Origin: Flavobacteriaceae bacterium EG-1
GTDB taxonomy: Bacteria; Bacteroidota; Bacteroidia; Flavobacteriales; Flavobacteriaceae
NCBI RefSeq assembly: GCF_009649685.1
Contig: NZ_WJPK01000006.1
Location: 124,001 to 188,000 of the forward strand
Direction: 5' to 3'
DNA length: 64,000 nt
Shown here: one piece after another, positions 1 to 9,521 of the stretch
How positions within the stretch are numbered: the stretch's first letter is position 1
Layout: each line of letters starts with the position of its first letter
The notes under the pieces: generated by a model
Databases searched by the model: none
Told to the model about the DNA's origin: nothing
The model's input: only the letters and a program-made list of their open reading frames with translations
Translations under genes and position numbers: made by a program

Positions 1-10
1 GCATTTTTTC

Positions 11-1444
11 ATGAAATCTATTAGTATTAAAGAAATTCTTTCTACCGAACCAAAACAGCAAGAAGTCACCGTTAACGGATGGGTTAAGACTTTTAGAAGT
101 AACCGTTTTGTAGCATTAAATGATGGCTCTACCATTCATAATATACAATGTGTAGTAGATTTTGAAGATTTCGACGAAGAACTTTTAAAACAAATAGCTA
201 CTGGTGCAGCCTTAAGAATTACAGGAGCTCTAGTTGAAAGCCAAGGAAAAGGACAACGTGTTGAAATACAGGTGAGTAAAATTTTTATACATGGTTCAGC
301 AGACCCTGAATCATACCCGATTCAACCAAAAAAGCATTCAATGGAATTCTTGCGTGAAAAGGCGCATTTAAGAGTTCGTACTAATACTTTTTCGGCTGTT
401 ATGCGCGTACGTTCAGCTCTCGCTTTCGCAGTACATAAATATTTTACCGATAATGGATTCTATTACTTTCAAGCACCAATAATTACGGGGTCTGATGCTG
501 AAGGTGCAGGAGAGATGTTTAGAGTAACTACTTTAGATGGCAAAAACCCTCCAATAGATGAAAATGGTGCGATAAACCATAAAGAAGATTTTTTTGGTAA
601 AGAAACTAACCTTACCGTATCTGGACAGCTAGAAGCTGAAGCTTACGCTATGGGGCTAGGTAAGGTATATACTTTTGGACCTACTTTTAGAGCTGAAAAC
701 TCAAACACCTCAAGACATTTAGCCGAATTTTGGATGATTGAACCTGAAATGGCATTCTTCGATTTAGACGCCAACATGGATTTAGCTGAAGATTTTATTA
801 AGGCGGTACTTTCTTACGTCATAGAAAACTGTTTGGATGATTTGGAATTCTTAGAAAAAAGATTGTTAGATGAAGAAAAAACCAAACCGCAAGCCGAAAG
901 AAGTGACATGCCCTTAATAGACAAATTAAAATTTATAATTGATAATAACTTCAAAAGAGTTACCTATACTGAAGCTATAGACATTTTAAGAAATAGCAAA
1001 CCTAATAAAAAGAAAAAATTTAAATACCCAATAAATGAGTGGGGTGCAGATTTACAAAGTGAACATGAACGCTACTTAGTAGAAAAACATTTTAAGTGCC
1101 CCGTTATACTTTTTGATTACCCTGCAAAAATTAAGGCATTTTATATGCGTTTAAATGAAGATGGTAAAACCGTAAGAGCAATGGATATTCTTTTCCCTGG
1201 CATTGGTGAAATAGTCGGAGGATCACAACGTGAAGAACGCTTAGATGTATTAAAAGAAAAAATGGCTGCTTTAGATATTCCGGAGGAAGAACTTTGGTGG
1301 TATTTAGACCTTAGAAAATTTGGCACCGCCGTACATAGTGGATTTGGACTTGGCTTTGAAAGACTTGTTCTTTTTGCAACAGGCATGGGAAATATTAGAG
1401 ATGTTATCCCATTTCCAAGAACCCCGCAAAATGCAGAATTTTAA
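11..1444 (+). CDS. asnS: Asparagine--tRNA ligase
   Basis: Class II aminoacyl-tRNA synthetase that charges tRNA-Asn in the cytoplasm. The 477-residue length is normal for bacterial AsnS. The N-terminal OB-fold anticodon-binding domain covers about residues 1-105 (start of fold [12 protein letters not shown]). The catalytic core follows, with motif 2 at FRAEN (residues 226-230) and motif 3 at GFGLGFERL near residue 448. A long lysine-rich insertion around residues 280-345 sits inside the core, as in other Bacteroidota enzymes. The start ATG lies 10 bases from the window edge, so its promoter is outside. rpoN follows after 40 bp in the same direction, so the two may be co-transcribed. Identification is by motif and overall similarity and is firm. 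Confidence 0.97.
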   Translation: MKSISIKEILSTEPKQQEVTVNGWVKTFRSNRFVALNDGSTIHNIQCVVDFEDFDEELLKQIATGAALRITGALVESQGKGQRVEIQVSKIFIHGSADPESYPIQPKKHSMEFLREKAHLRVRTNTFSAVMRVRSALAFAVHKYFTDNGFYYFQAPIITGSDAEGAGEMFRVTTLDGKNPPIDENGAINHKEDFFGKETNLTVSGQLEAEAYAMGLGKVYTFGPTFRAENSNTSRHLAEFWMIEPEMAFFDLDANMDLAEDFIKAVLSYVIENCLDDLEFLEKRLLDEEKTKPQAERSDMPLIDKLKFIIDNNFKRVTYTEAIDILRNSKPNKKKKFKYPINEWGADLQSEHERYLVEKHFKCPVILFDYPAKIKAFYMRLNEDGKTVRAMDILFPGIGEIVGGSQREERLDVLKEKMAALDIPEEELWWYLDLRKFGTAVHSGFGLGFERLVLFATGMGNIRDVIPFPRTPQNAEF

Positions 1445-1484
1445 TTGAAAATGGTTAACTTTATAAGAAGCTGAAACAACCTAA

Positions 1485-2942
1485 ATGCTAAAACAACACT
1501 TACAATTTAAACTTTCGCAGAAGCTATCTCCGCAGCAGATTCAACTCATGAAGTTGATTCAATTGCCTACTCAAGCATTTGAACAAAGATTAAAACAAGA
1601 ACTCGAAGAAAACCCTGCACTGGAAGGAGGCAAAGAAAAAAGTGATGATTTAGAAAATGATTATGATGACAATTATGACAATGAAACAGATAGTGAAACA
1701 ATTGCGGCAGAAGACATAAATATTGACGATTATTTAAGTGATGATGAGATTCCTGATTATCGAACTAAAGCGAACAACTACAGTGCAGATGACGATGAGA
1801 AAAGCATTCCATATGCCGCTGGAATTTCGTTCACTCAATCTTTAATAAATCAACTTAACACCGTTTATCTAAGTGATGAAGAATGGAATATAGCTGAATT
1901 CTTAATTGGTAGTGTTGATGAAAGCGGTTATATAAGAAGACCACTTGCCGATATTCTTGATGATTTAGCTTTTACGCAGAATATTTATACCGATGAAAAA
2001 ACAATTGAAAAGGTTCTTAAAATTGTTCAGGAATTAGATCCACCAGGGGTTGCTGCTCGCTCATTAGAAGAATGTTTAATTATACAACTTAAGCGAAAAG
2101 ACCCTACACCTAGCACAGAACTAGCTATTGCAATTTTAGAAAAGTCATTTGATCAGTTTACCAAAAAACACTATAAAAAGTTAATACAAAAACACGGTAT
2201 TACAGAATCTGAACTTAAAAATGCTGTTTCTGAAATAGAACGTTTAAATCCTAAACCTGGTGGAAGTTATGCTGGCAACAATCGCATAGTTGAACATGTT
2301 GTACCTGATTTTTCTATTCGAATTGTAGAAGGCGAGTTAGAGCTTTCATTAAATGGCAGAAATGCTCCAGAATTGCATGTCTCTAAAGAATATAGCAATA
2401 TGCTAAAGGGGTATAAGGATTCTAAAGAAAAGTCAAAATCGCAAAAGGACACCGTAATGTTCATCAAACAAAAGTTAGATGCTGCTAAATGGTTTATAGA
2501 TGCTATTAGACAACGACAACAAACGCTTTTCATAACTATGAATTCGATAATGAATTATCAAAAAGAATATTTCTTAACTGGGGATGAGCGTAATTTAAGA
2601 CCAATGATACTAAAAGACATCGCCGATGAAATTCATATGGATGTCTCAACCGTTTCGCGTGTTGCAAATAGTAAGTATGTTGATACACCTTATGGCACTA
2701 AATTGATTAAAGAATACTTTTCTGAATCAATGAAAAACGAACAAGGTGAAGATGTATCTACTAAAGAAATTAAGAAAATATTAGAAACAGTTATCGGTGA
2801 AGAACCAAAGAAAAAACCTTTAACAGATGACAAGCTTGCTGCTATTTTAAAGGAAAAAGGTTATCCTATTGCCAGAAGAACAGTAGCCAAATATCGCGAA
2901 CAATTAGGCATCCCAGTCGCAAGATTGAGAAAACAGATATAA
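1485..2942 (+). CDS. rpoN: RNA polymerase sigma-54 factor
   Basis: Sigma-54 directs RNA polymerase to -24/-12 promoters that need an AAA+ activator. The 485-residue protein has the expected three parts. First is the glutamine/leucine-rich activator-interacting region (residues 1-45, with QKLSPQQIQLMKLIQLP). Next is a very acidic linker (about 55-105) and the core-binding domain. The C-terminal DNA-binding domain ends in the RpoN box ARRTVAKYR at residues 463-471. It lies 40 bp after asnS and 5 bp before the next gene, so the three probably form one transcript. No enhancer-binding activator gene is present in this window. Confidence 0.97.
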   Translation: MLKQHLQFKLSQKLSPQQIQLMKLIQLPTQAFEQRLKQELEENPALEGGKEKSDDLENDYDDNYDNETDSETIAAEDINIDDYLSDDEIPDYRTKANNYSADDDEKSIPYAAGISFTQSLINQLNTVYLSDEEWNIAEFLIGSVDESGYIRRPLADILDDLAFTQNIYTDEKTIEKVLKIVQELDPPGVAARSLEECLIIQLKRKDPTPSTELAIAILEKSFDQFTKKHYKKLIQKHGITESELKNAVSEIERLNPKPGGSYAGNNRIVEHVVPDFSIRIVEGELELSLNGRNAPELHVSKEYSNMLKGYKDSKEKSKSQKDTVMFIKQKLDAAKWFIDAIRQRQQTLFITMNSIMNYQKEYFLTGDERNLRPMILKDIADEIHMDVSTVSRVANSKYVDTPYGTKLIKEYFSESMKNEQGEDVSTKEIKKILETVIGEEPKKKPLTDDKLAAILKEKGYPIARRTVAKYREQLGIPVARLRKQI

Positions 2943-2947
2943 ACTTT

Positions 2948-3553
2948 ATGCGTTTTTTTTTACAGTTTATATCTTATCTTTTTCATCCTCTTTTTATCCC
3001 TATTGCCGGCACTTTAGCTTATTTTTTAACTTCTCCAAAATATAGTAATCCAGAATTACAAAGCGCGAATATTTTACCTATACTTATTCTTACTGTAATG
3101 ATTCCAATAATATTTTATTTAATTCTATTAAATATTGGAATTGTCAGTTCAATATTTATGCCTAAAGTAAAAGAACGTATTTACCCTATTATCATAAATA
3201 TTATTTTACTCTTAACGATTGTTCTAAAAGTTATACCCAATAACTACATTGCTGAACTATACTATTTTTTCATTGGTTTAATTATAGCTTCTTTAACAGC
3301 ACTTATGTTCGTCATTTTAAAACTTAAAGTGAGCATGCATTTAATAGGTATGGGAAGCTTGCTAATGTTTCTAATATGTCTTAGCATTCATTTTGCAATA
3401 AATATTACTATAGCAATAAGTTTTTTTACATTAGCAACTGGCCTTGTAACAACTTCTCGACTTTATTTAAAAGCCCATACAAAAGCAGAACTATTAATCG
3501 GTTTTTTTATTGGAATTACTTCTCAACTGCTAACAGTACAGTTCTGGCTGTAA
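2948..3553 (+). CDS. Integral membrane protein, PAP2-like
   Basis: A 201-residue protein with about six hydrophobic segments. Near the C-terminus it has SRLYLKAH followed by a helix ending in GFFIG. This resembles the third phosphatase motif (SRxxxxxH) of the PAP2 / type 2 phosphatidic acid phosphatase superfamily. Upstream, KVKERIYP and SMHLIGMGS sit where motifs KxxxxxxRP and PSGH would be but do not match them well. A degenerate or non-catalytic PAP2 relative is therefore the best reading. It starts 5 bp after rpoN, a tight spacing that suggests translation from the same mRNA. If active, the substrate would be a lipid phosphate, but this is inference only. Confidence 0.6.
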   Translation: MRFFLQFISYLFHPLFIPIAGTLAYFLTSPKYSNPELQSANILPILILTVMIPIIFYLILLNIGIVSSIFMPKVKERIYPIIINIILLLTIVLKVIPNNYIAELYYFFIGLIIASLTALMFVILKLKVSMHLIGMGSLLMFLICLSIHFAINITIAISFFTLATGLVTTSRLYLKAHTKAELLIGFFIGITSQLLTVQFWL

Positions 3554-4032
3554 ATTATGTTTAACAAATCACAACGCTCTATAAGTTAACTTAAGTACAT
3601 TCTACTTCAACAATAAGACTACGATAAGGAAGTTTATCTAGCCCTTACCTTAAGCCAACGAATAACCCTAACTTGCTTAAAATATTCTATTATTCCCCAA
3701 AAATGTATCATACCACATTTGTGATAGTTTCCAACTAATCATTGAGAAGACATCTAGGTTCTTTTCAAATTCCAGCTCCATAAATTGCACTAGTTTTATC
3801 TAAATGAGTTTATTTAATACTATTTTTTGCTGTGTTCTAATTCTGCTGCACATTCCCTTTTTTTCAAAAATGAAACGTTTATAGGTAAATACAAAAATTA
3901 TGAAAGTTCTATCTACAGTCTAATTGTTAAAACAATAAATATTTAATAACGGAATCCACATCAGTAAAGCTTTAAATAATACACAGAAAAAATTGCAATA
4001 TTATAGCCAAACAATAAGACAATTAAATATAT
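3554..4032. other. Non-coding convergent gap
   Basis: A 479-bp AT-rich stretch between two convergent genes. I see no ORF of recognisable content on either strand, no strong hairpin and no tRNA. Short open frames on the minus strand encode nothing I recognise. It is longer than most intergenic gaps here and could hold a decayed gene, but nothing in the sequence proves that. Confidence 0.5.
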
Positions 4033-4719
4033 CTAAAGTATATAAAATATAAATCCTACACGAAGAGGTTTAAAATCAATATCTTCCCCTAGATCAGTTT
4101 GTACATCACCAAAAATTCCATTTAAACCATAATAAATTTGTAAGTTAAATGTATTGTATCCAAAATTAAAAGTTAGTCCATACTGAAAATTATTGACGTC
4201 ATTATTTGTGAATGAATCCTTATAATCATCAAAAACAGCCTTTGATCGCGAGCCAAATACATAACCTAACTTTGCACCAGCATATATTCTATAAAACTTA
4301 TAACTAGTTGCAGTGGAAGAACGCCATCTTACCTCTAATGGCATTTCTATCATATGTGTTTCAATTTTATTTCTTTTTAGATCACTCACATCATCAGGAA
4401 TACTATAAGCAATACTGCCATTAGATTCTATTGCTTGTAGATTTGTGTAATAAGAATAAACGCCATAACCTAGCCCTACACCTATCGCAACAGTCCTTTT
4501 CTCATTTAAAGGCATATCCTTTATTAAACCAGCTTGAAAGCCATAAGACAGATTACGTTGACTAACATCGGTGGGTTTATCTAAAAGAAAATTATAAGTA
4601 ACTCCCATATAGAATTGATCCTCTAAATAATGAGTATCTACTGGCAAGGAATCTTGCTCTAACTGAGCATTGCCTTCATTAAAAACCAAAACCAAAACCA
4701 AAAGTAATGCTATTCTCAT
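4033..4719 (-). CDS. Outer-membrane beta-barrel protein (porin-like, PorT-type)
   Basis: A 228-residue protein starting at ATG 4719. The reading frame extends 9 codons further to a TTG at 4746, but starting at 4719 places a clean signal peptide (MRIALLLVLVLVFNEGNAQ) at the N-terminus. The mature part alternates aromatic and small residues in about eight predicted strands. It contains glycine-tyrosine rich turns (GVGLGYGVYSYY, YGLTFNFGYNTFNLQIYYG) and ends in a hydrophobic strand finishing at residue L. This matches the PorT/outer-membrane beta-barrel family of Bacteroidota. It lies downstream of the ExbB/ExbD cluster, separated from it by a strong hairpin, so it is probably its own transcription unit. 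The transported substrate is unknown. Confidence 0.75.
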   Translation of the reverse strand: MRIALLLVLVLVFNEGNAQLEQDSLPVDTHYLEDQFYMGVTYNFLLDKPTDVSQRNLSYGFQAGLIKDMPLNEKRTVAIGVGLGYGVYSYYTNLQAIESNGSIAYSIPDDVSDLKRNKIETHMIEMPLEVRWRSSTATSYKFYRIYAGAKLGYVFGSRSKAVFDDYKDSFTNNDVNNFQYGLTFNFGYNTFNLQIYYGLNGIFGDVQTDLGEDIDFKPLRVGFIFYIL

Positions 4720-4792
4720 TAAAACAAAGTTACAGAACTTGAACAAAAACCTATTTATAAATTTTCAATTGACTAAAAAAGGATACTAATAA

Positions 4793-4824
4793 AAAAGCGC
4801 TTCAATTTTCATTGAAGCGCTTTT
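4793..4824 (-). terminator. Hairpin terminator after exbD cluster
   Basis: A perfect 14-bp stem (AAAAGCGCTTCAAT with its complement) around a 4-base loop, with A and T tracts at the two ends. It lies 26 bp beyond the stop of the last exbD gene and upstream of the barrel gene on the same strand. Confidence 0.85.
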
Positions 4825-4850
4825 CATAATTAAGTTTGAACTTGAATGAG

Positions 4851-5333
4851 CTATTGTAAGTTTCTAAATGCATCACCCTCATAGGTAGTATAATTTACCT
4901 TTAATGCATTTACTTTTCTTAACTCTTGTTTAATATCGGATATAAGACCCATATTCGCATTCTTGTCTACCTTCAATGATGTAGTTAAGAAGTTTTGCAA
5001 ATCTTGATGCTTTTTAGCTCTTTCTTGTAAAATATAAGAGCCAACCTCAGAAGGATCTGAGAACTTATCATTAAGTTGAATCTTTGGTTCCGTACCGTAT
5101 ACTTTTTCGTATTCTTTTGAGGGCTTCCCTACATAGATATAAATAACTCTATCCTTTTTATCGAGCTTCTTTATTTCGTTTGCATTAGGTAATATATTTT
5201 CAACCTTCAAACTATTATCTTTCATCACGGTAACCGTCATAAAAAAGAATAATAGCATAAATACAATATCAGGTAAAGAGGCTGTTGACACCGCAGGTAC
5301 TTCGCCACTTTTCTTTTTGCTGAACTTAGACAT
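4851..5333 (-). CDS. Biopolymer transport protein ExbD/TolR (second copy)
   Basis: A 160-residue ExbD/TolR family subunit that couples proton flow through ExbB/TolQ to an energy-transducing partner across the periplasm. A short cytoplasmic N-terminus (KKKSGEVPAVSTASLPDIVF) leads into one transmembrane helix (about residues 20-40). This carries the conserved aspartate D22 in SLPDIVFML. A periplasmic domain follows. It is the last gene of an ExbB - small membrane protein - ExbD - ExbD series, 21 bp after the first ExbD. Two different ExbD proteins are common in flavobacteria and probably assemble with one ExbB-type channel. No TonB gene is adjacent. Confidence 0.9.
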   Translation of the reverse strand: MSKFSKKKSGEVPAVSTASLPDIVFMLLFFFMTVTVMKDNSLKVENILPNANEIKKLDKKDRVIYIYVGKPSKEYEKVYGTEPKIQLNDKFSDPSEVGSYILQERAKKHQDLQNFLTTSLKVDKNANMGLISDIKQELRKVNALKVNYTTYEGDAFRNLQ

Positions 5334-5354
5334 ATTATTATATTTTTATTCTTG

Positions 5355-5960
5355 TTAATTAGATGATGTTTCTGCCTCGGATAATTTTTGAGGAAAAAGA
5401 TCTTGAATCTGCTTTACCTTTTCTTTCAACGCCTCCTTCTCACTTGGAGGAGTTTGTTGATCTAAATAGGTAGCTTCCATCTCCGTAAAATCCTTTCCAA
5501 AAAGCCTATTTGCTTCTCTATCTCGCAAATCATTGTATGCACCTACCAATTCATTCTGAACTGTAATGTATGTACTATACTTAGTTTCACGATCATTTTT
5601 CAAAGAGATAATCGCTTTTGTTGGATTATCAGACGATTCGGCGTTCTTCTTACCCTTGCAATAGGTACAAGTTCCATCTCCGTTATTATCTAAAAAGTCT
5701 TTAGCTTTTAACCTCAAACCTTTTATATCAGTCAACTCGTCATCAACAAGTAACTGTCCATTTCGGTTGATTATTACCTGCAAAATATTCTTTTGCTTGA
5801 TAACAACATCATCCTCTGGCGGCTCCATTGGAGGCAACATACGATCCAAACCAGCATCTGTTTCAATGGTAGTTGTTACCAAGAAAAAGATTAGTAATAG
5901 GAAAGCTATGTCTGCCATTGATCCAGCGCTTACTTCAGGTGCTCCTGCTCTTCTAGCCAT
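5355..5960 (-). CDS. Biopolymer transport protein ExbD/TolR (first copy)
   Basis: A 201-residue ExbD/TolR protein. The N-terminus MARRAGAPEVSAGSMADIAF leads into the single transmembrane helix, with the conserved proton-path aspartate D17 in the helix start. The periplasmic part is longer than in the neighbouring copy. It contains an insertion near residues 95-115 with two cysteines (CTYCKGKK), which could bind metal or form a disulfide; no function is established. The C-terminus is charged and helical. It sits 16 bp downstream of the small membrane protein gene in the same operon as ExbB. Confidence 0.9.
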   Translation of the reverse strand: MARRAGAPEVSAGSMADIAFLLLIFFLVTTTIETDAGLDRMLPPMEPPEDDVVIKQKNILQVIINRNGQLLVDDELTDIKGLRLKAKDFLDNNGDGTCTYCKGKKNAESSDNPTKAIISLKNDRETKYSTYITVQNELVGAYNDLRDREANRLFGKDFTEMEATYLDQQTPPSEKEALKEKVKQIQDLFPQKLSEAETSSN

Positions 5961-5976
5961 AGTTATCTTATTTTAT

Positions 5977-6420
5977 TTATTTACTAAACATACTTTTAAT
6001 CGCAGGTATAATAAGAGATGCAACAGCAACTATTGTTAGGATGAAAAATACATTTATACCCATTCCAATTTTTCTTATTGTGCTCTCTGAAGTTTCAATT
6101 CCTCTACCTGCCATTTCTTCGACACTCACATCGGTACCACTAGCAAATACGTAAGCAATTATAACAACTACTACAAAACCACCCACTACCATTAAAGTCT
6201 TTTTAAGACCAGCTGGATTTGAAAATAAATTCTTAAGGGTGAATAACAAACTTGCAACTACTGCTATTGCAAGTAAAATATATGTGATAATGAACATTCC
6301 GCTCATTGCGCCACTATTTACCGCTTCTGAAGCGGGCATTTCACTTTCAGGCAGCATAAACCAAAGCAGGGCTCCGACTAATCCAACCACTAAAAGTGCA
6401 ATTTTAATTATTTTATGCAT
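5977..6420 (-). CDS. Small integral membrane protein of the ExbB/ExbD operon
   Basis: A 147-residue protein with four predicted transmembrane helices (about residues 4-22, 42-64, 75-95 and 122-144) joined by short loops. I do not recognise a named domain. Genes of this type are often found between ExbB and ExbD in flavobacteria, which suggests an accessory role in the same proton-driven complex. It is 24 bp from the ExbB gene and 16 bp from the first ExbD gene, so co-expression is very likely. The function is not known. Confidence 0.8.
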   Translation of the reverse strand: MHKIIKIALLVVGLVGALLWFMLPESEMPASEAVNSGAMSGMFIITYILLAIAVVASLLFTLKNLFSNPAGLKKTLMVVGGFVVVVIIAYVFASGTDVSVEEMAGRGIETSESTIRKIGMGINVFFILTIVAVASLIIPAIKSMFSK

Positions 6421-6444
6421 GATGCTTTGAATTAAGGGTCCGAC

Positions 6445-7230
6445 TTATTTTTTGTGATCTACCAACATATCAATCAATGAGATTGAAGAATCTTCCATAT
6501 CATTTACGATACTATCAATTTTTGCGATAATATAGTTATAGAAAATTTGAAGGATAATCGCAGTAATAAGACCAAATACAGTTGTTAATAATGCTACCTG
6601 AATATCACCCGCAATAAGCGATGCACTCAAGTTACCAACAGCAGCAATCTTTTGGAAGGCTTGGATCATACCAATTACCGTTCCCATGAAACCAAGCATT
6701 GGAGCAATTGCGATGAATAAAGATAACCAAGAAACATTTTTCTCTAGCTGTCCCATTTGAACACCTCCGTATGACACAACAGCTTTTTCAGCTGATTCAA
6801 TACTCTCACCTGCTCTATCCAAACCTTGATAATATATTGATGCCACAGGACCTTTTGTATTTCTACAAACTTCTTTTGCAGCTTCAACACCACCAGAAGC
6901 CAAAGCATCTTCTACTTGTTGCTTTAATTTGCTTGAATTTGTACTAGCCATATTTAAATAGATAATTCTTTCAATAGCTACTGCTAAACCAAGAATCAAA
7001 CACAAAAGAACGATACCCATAAAACTGGCACCACCTGTAATAAACATTTCTTTTAATACTTGTGTAAAACTCTTTTCTGCTTCAGGAGCATCTTGTAACA
7101 TTACAGCCGTAGCAGTTACAGTTGTCGAAAGATTCGAAACCGCAGAAGCAGCGATTGTTTTTGCATTTACCATGTTCGCACTTAAGACAAACAACCCAGT
7201 CATTGCTAGGATAGAGAATAATTTTTTCAT
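6445..7230 (-). CDS. MotA/TolQ/ExbB proton channel family protein
   Basis: Proton-channel subunit of an ExbB/TolQ type motor in the inner membrane. The protein has 261 residues from ATG 7230; a TTG three codons upstream is less likely. The first 25 residues look like an extra signal-like helix (LFSILAMTGLFVLSANMVNA) before the canonical first transmembrane segment (SFMGIVLLCLILGLAVAIER). The family signature follows in the last two helices, GFMGTVIGMIQAFQKIA and GLITAIILQIFYNYI. It heads a four-gene operon with a small membrane protein and two ExbD subunits, and would energise outer-membrane transport or envelope maintenance. TAAGTTTG at 7237-7244 is a possible -7 element. Confidence 0.93.
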   Translation of the reverse strand: MKKLFSILAMTGLFVLSANMVNAKTIAASAVSNLSTTVTATAVMLQDAPEAEKSFTQVLKEMFITGGASFMGIVLLCLILGLAVAIERIIYLNMASTNSSKLKQQVEDALASGGVEAAKEVCRNTKGPVASIYYQGLDRAGESIESAEKAVVSYGGVQMGQLEKNVSWLSLFIAIAPMLGFMGTVIGMIQAFQKIAAVGNLSASLIAGDIQVALLTTVFGLITAIILQIFYNYIIAKIDSIVNDMEDSSISLIDMLVDHKK

Positions 7231-7519
7231 TTCGTTCAAACTTAAATATTAGTTAGTTAATAGGGTTAAAGATATAAAAATTTTGCAATTAAAAAAGTTA
7301 ATAAAAAATAGATAGAGAAGCCACTTATAATCAACTTCTTACCCGTATCATTCGTAGTCAAAAATACTTAAACTACTATATTCATTATGCTGCGAGCAGC
7401 ATGTATTTCATCAATTGAACATTCTATTTTATCATAAAAAGATAAAAATAAAACTACTAGCTCATTCTTAAAATACCAAAGCGAGCTTCCACATCAACTT
7501 ATACTACTACTCGTTCTCG

Positions 7520-7607
7520 CAGAGAGGAAGGGATTCGAACCCTCGATACACTTGTGATGTATACACACTTTCCAGGCGTGCGCCTTCGACCACTCGGCCA
7601 CCTCTCT
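7520..7607 (-). tRNA. tRNA-Ser (GGA)
   Basis: An 88-nt cloverleaf on the minus strand. The acceptor stem AGAGAGG pairs with CCTCTCT, the anticodon loop is CTGGAAA (anticodon GGA), and the T arm is GAGGGTTCGAATCCC-like. The long variable arm is typical of serine tRNAs. CCA is not encoded. The discriminator base is G, as expected for tRNA-Ser. Confidence 0.95.
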
Positions 7608-7675
7608 AAATTCAGAATTTCAAGGAGTCCAAGAAACAAAAAAAATACTGTACTATGAAATTTGTTTCGATAATT

Positions 7676-8707
7676 TTAATTCATCTCTCCGCGAAGCGAT
7701 GTTTCAAACACCGTTTTAAACAATTTAGAAGACACATCATTTCCTAAAAGGTACATTAATTTAGTAATTGCTGCTTCTGTCGTAATGTTTTTACCATCAA
7801 TTATTCCTAACTTTTTTAAATGTTGACTAGTTTTATATTGCCCCATAATTACGCTTCCTCCAGAACATTGTGTGACATTTACCACATGAATGCCTTTTGA
7901 TTTAGCATATTTTAGTTCGGAAATCAACCAATTTTCAGTAGGCGCATTTCCTGCTCCATATGTTTCTATAATTAATGCTTTTAAATTTTTCGCATTTAAA
8001 ACACTTCTAAAAATTTTTGCTGTTATTCCTGGAAACAATTTCAAAATAGCAACATTAGAATCCATTTTTTTATGAACTTTTAGCTTTTTACGAGCATTTA
8101 TTTTTATTAAATTTTCTTCATACACCTTTAAATGCACCCCAGATTCTGCCAGTGCAGGATAATTTAAAGACGAAAATGCCTGAAAATGTTCTGCATTAAT
8201 TTTAGTTGTTCTATTTGCTCGATACAATTTATACTCAAAATATAAACAAACTTCTCGCACAACAGAAACCTCTTTTTTACGTAATGAAGCTATTTGTATT
8301 GCCGTAATTAAATTCTCTTTTGCATCTGTTCTTAAATCACCTATTGGCAATTGCGACCCAGTAAAAATCACGGGTTTTGACAAATTTTCCAACATAAAAC
8401 TTAAAGCTGAAGCGGTATAACTCATAGTATCACTGCCATGCAAAACAACAAAACCATCATAAGATTGATAATTAGACTCTATTAATTCAGAAATTTTAAC
8501 CCAATAGGCCACATTCATATTTGAAGAGTCAATAGGGTTATCAAAAGAAACAGAATCAATTTTACAATCGAGCTGGCCTAGTTCTGGAACCTGCTTTTCT
8601 AATTTATTAAAATTAAACGGCACTAGTGAATCTGATTGATAATCTTTTATCATTCCAATAGTTCCACCAGTGTAAATCAATAAAATTGATGTCGTATTTT
8701 TCAGCAT
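7676..8707 (-). CDS. ansA: Type I L-asparaginase
   Basis: Cytoplasmic-type asparaginase that hydrolyses asparagine to aspartate and ammonia. The 343-residue length is typical of type I enzymes. The first catalytic threonine is in YTGGTIGMI near residues 12-20, and the second active-site motif is HGSDTMSYTASALSFML (residues 95-111). No signal peptide is present. The C-terminal half carries the family's dimer-forming domain with ETYGAGNAP and VTQCSGGSV. It starts 10 bp after tatD on the same strand, so the two genes are likely co-transcribed. Confidence 0.95.
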   Translation of the reverse strand: MLKNTTSILLIYTGGTIGMIKDYQSDSLVPFNFNKLEKQVPELGQLDCKIDSVSFDNPIDSSNMNVAYWVKISELIESNYQSYDGFVVLHGSDTMSYTASALSFMLENLSKPVIFTGSQLPIGDLRTDAKENLITAIQIASLRKKEVSVVREVCLYFEYKLYRANRTTKINAEHFQAFSSLNYPALAESGVHLKVYEENLIKINARKKLKVHKKMDSNVAILKLFPGITAKIFRSVLNAKNLKALIIETYGAGNAPTENWLISELKYAKSKGIHVVNVTQCSGGSVIMGQYKTSQHLKKLGIIDGKNITTEAAITKLMYLLGNDVSSKLFKTVFETSLRGEMN

Positions 8708-8717
8708 AAATTTCTTA

Positions 8718-9485
8718 TCAAATTCCGAAAACCTCTTTAGAGTTCTCAGTTGTTATTTGTGCTAATTCTTCAACATTTATATGATATAATGAAGCAAGCT
8801 TATGCAATACATTAATCAAATAAGAGCTTTCATTACGTTTTCCCCGAAAAGGCACTGGCGCTAAGTAAGGTGAATCTGTTTCTAATACAATGTGTTTAAC
8901 ATCAATCTGATTTAGAAAGGTATCAATTTTGCCATTCTTAAAAGTTACTACACCCCCAATACCCAATTTCATATTATAGGAAATAGCCTGCTTAGCCTGA
9001 TTAATATCACCCGTAAAACAATGAAATATCCCGTGCAAATCTGCACCTTTTTCATCTTCCAACACCTCAAACACCTCATCAAAGGCATCTCTGCAATGAA
9101 TTACGATTGGCAAATGATATTTTTTAGCCAATTGTATTTGTTGTCTAAATGCATCTTGCTGTTGTTTTAAAAAAGATTTTTCCCAATATAAGTCAATTCC
9201 AATTTCACCTATGGCATAAAATTTTCTTTTACTAAGCATATTAGAAACATGCGATAATTCAGCTTTATAATTTTCTTTTACATGAGTAGGATGCAAACCC
9301 ATCATCAAAAATATATTTTCAGGGTACGCTTTCTCTAACGATAACATTGCAGCTGTGTAAGACGAATCAATAGCTGGAATAAAAAAACGTTTCACTCCGT
9401 TTTCTAGAGCATTAGTTATAACATTATCGCGATCATCATCAAAAGCTTCACTGTATAAATGGGTATGTGTATCTGTTAATATCAT
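8718..9485 (-). CDS. TatD family metal-dependent hydrolase
   Basis: A 255-residue TIM-barrel amidohydrolase of the TatD DNase family, probably a 3'-5' exonuclease acting on DNA or RNA ends. Metal-binding residues are visible in order: TDTHTH (about 4-9), GEIGIDLYW (about 92-100), VIHCRDAFDE, GIFHCFTGD and ETDSPYLAP. The last motif supplies the conserved aspartate. It lies 10 bp upstream of ansA in the same direction. The assignment to YcfH-like or TatD-like subgroups cannot be settled here. Confidence 0.92.
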   Translation of the reverse strand: MILTDTHTHLYSEAFDDDRDNVITNALENGVKRFFIPAIDSSYTAAMLSLEKAYPENIFLMMGLHPTHVKENYKAELSHVSNMLSKRKFYAIGEIGIDLYWEKSFLKQQQDAFRQQIQLAKKYHLPIVIHCRDAFDEVFEVLEDEKGADLHGIFHCFTGDINQAKQAISYNMKLGIGGVVTFKNGKIDTFLNQIDVKHIVLETDSPYLAPVPFRGKRNESSYLINVLHKLASLYHINVEELAQITTENSKEVFGI

Positions 9486-9521
9486 GCAACAAAAATAGGT
9501 TTATCTTTACCAAAAAAAAGT

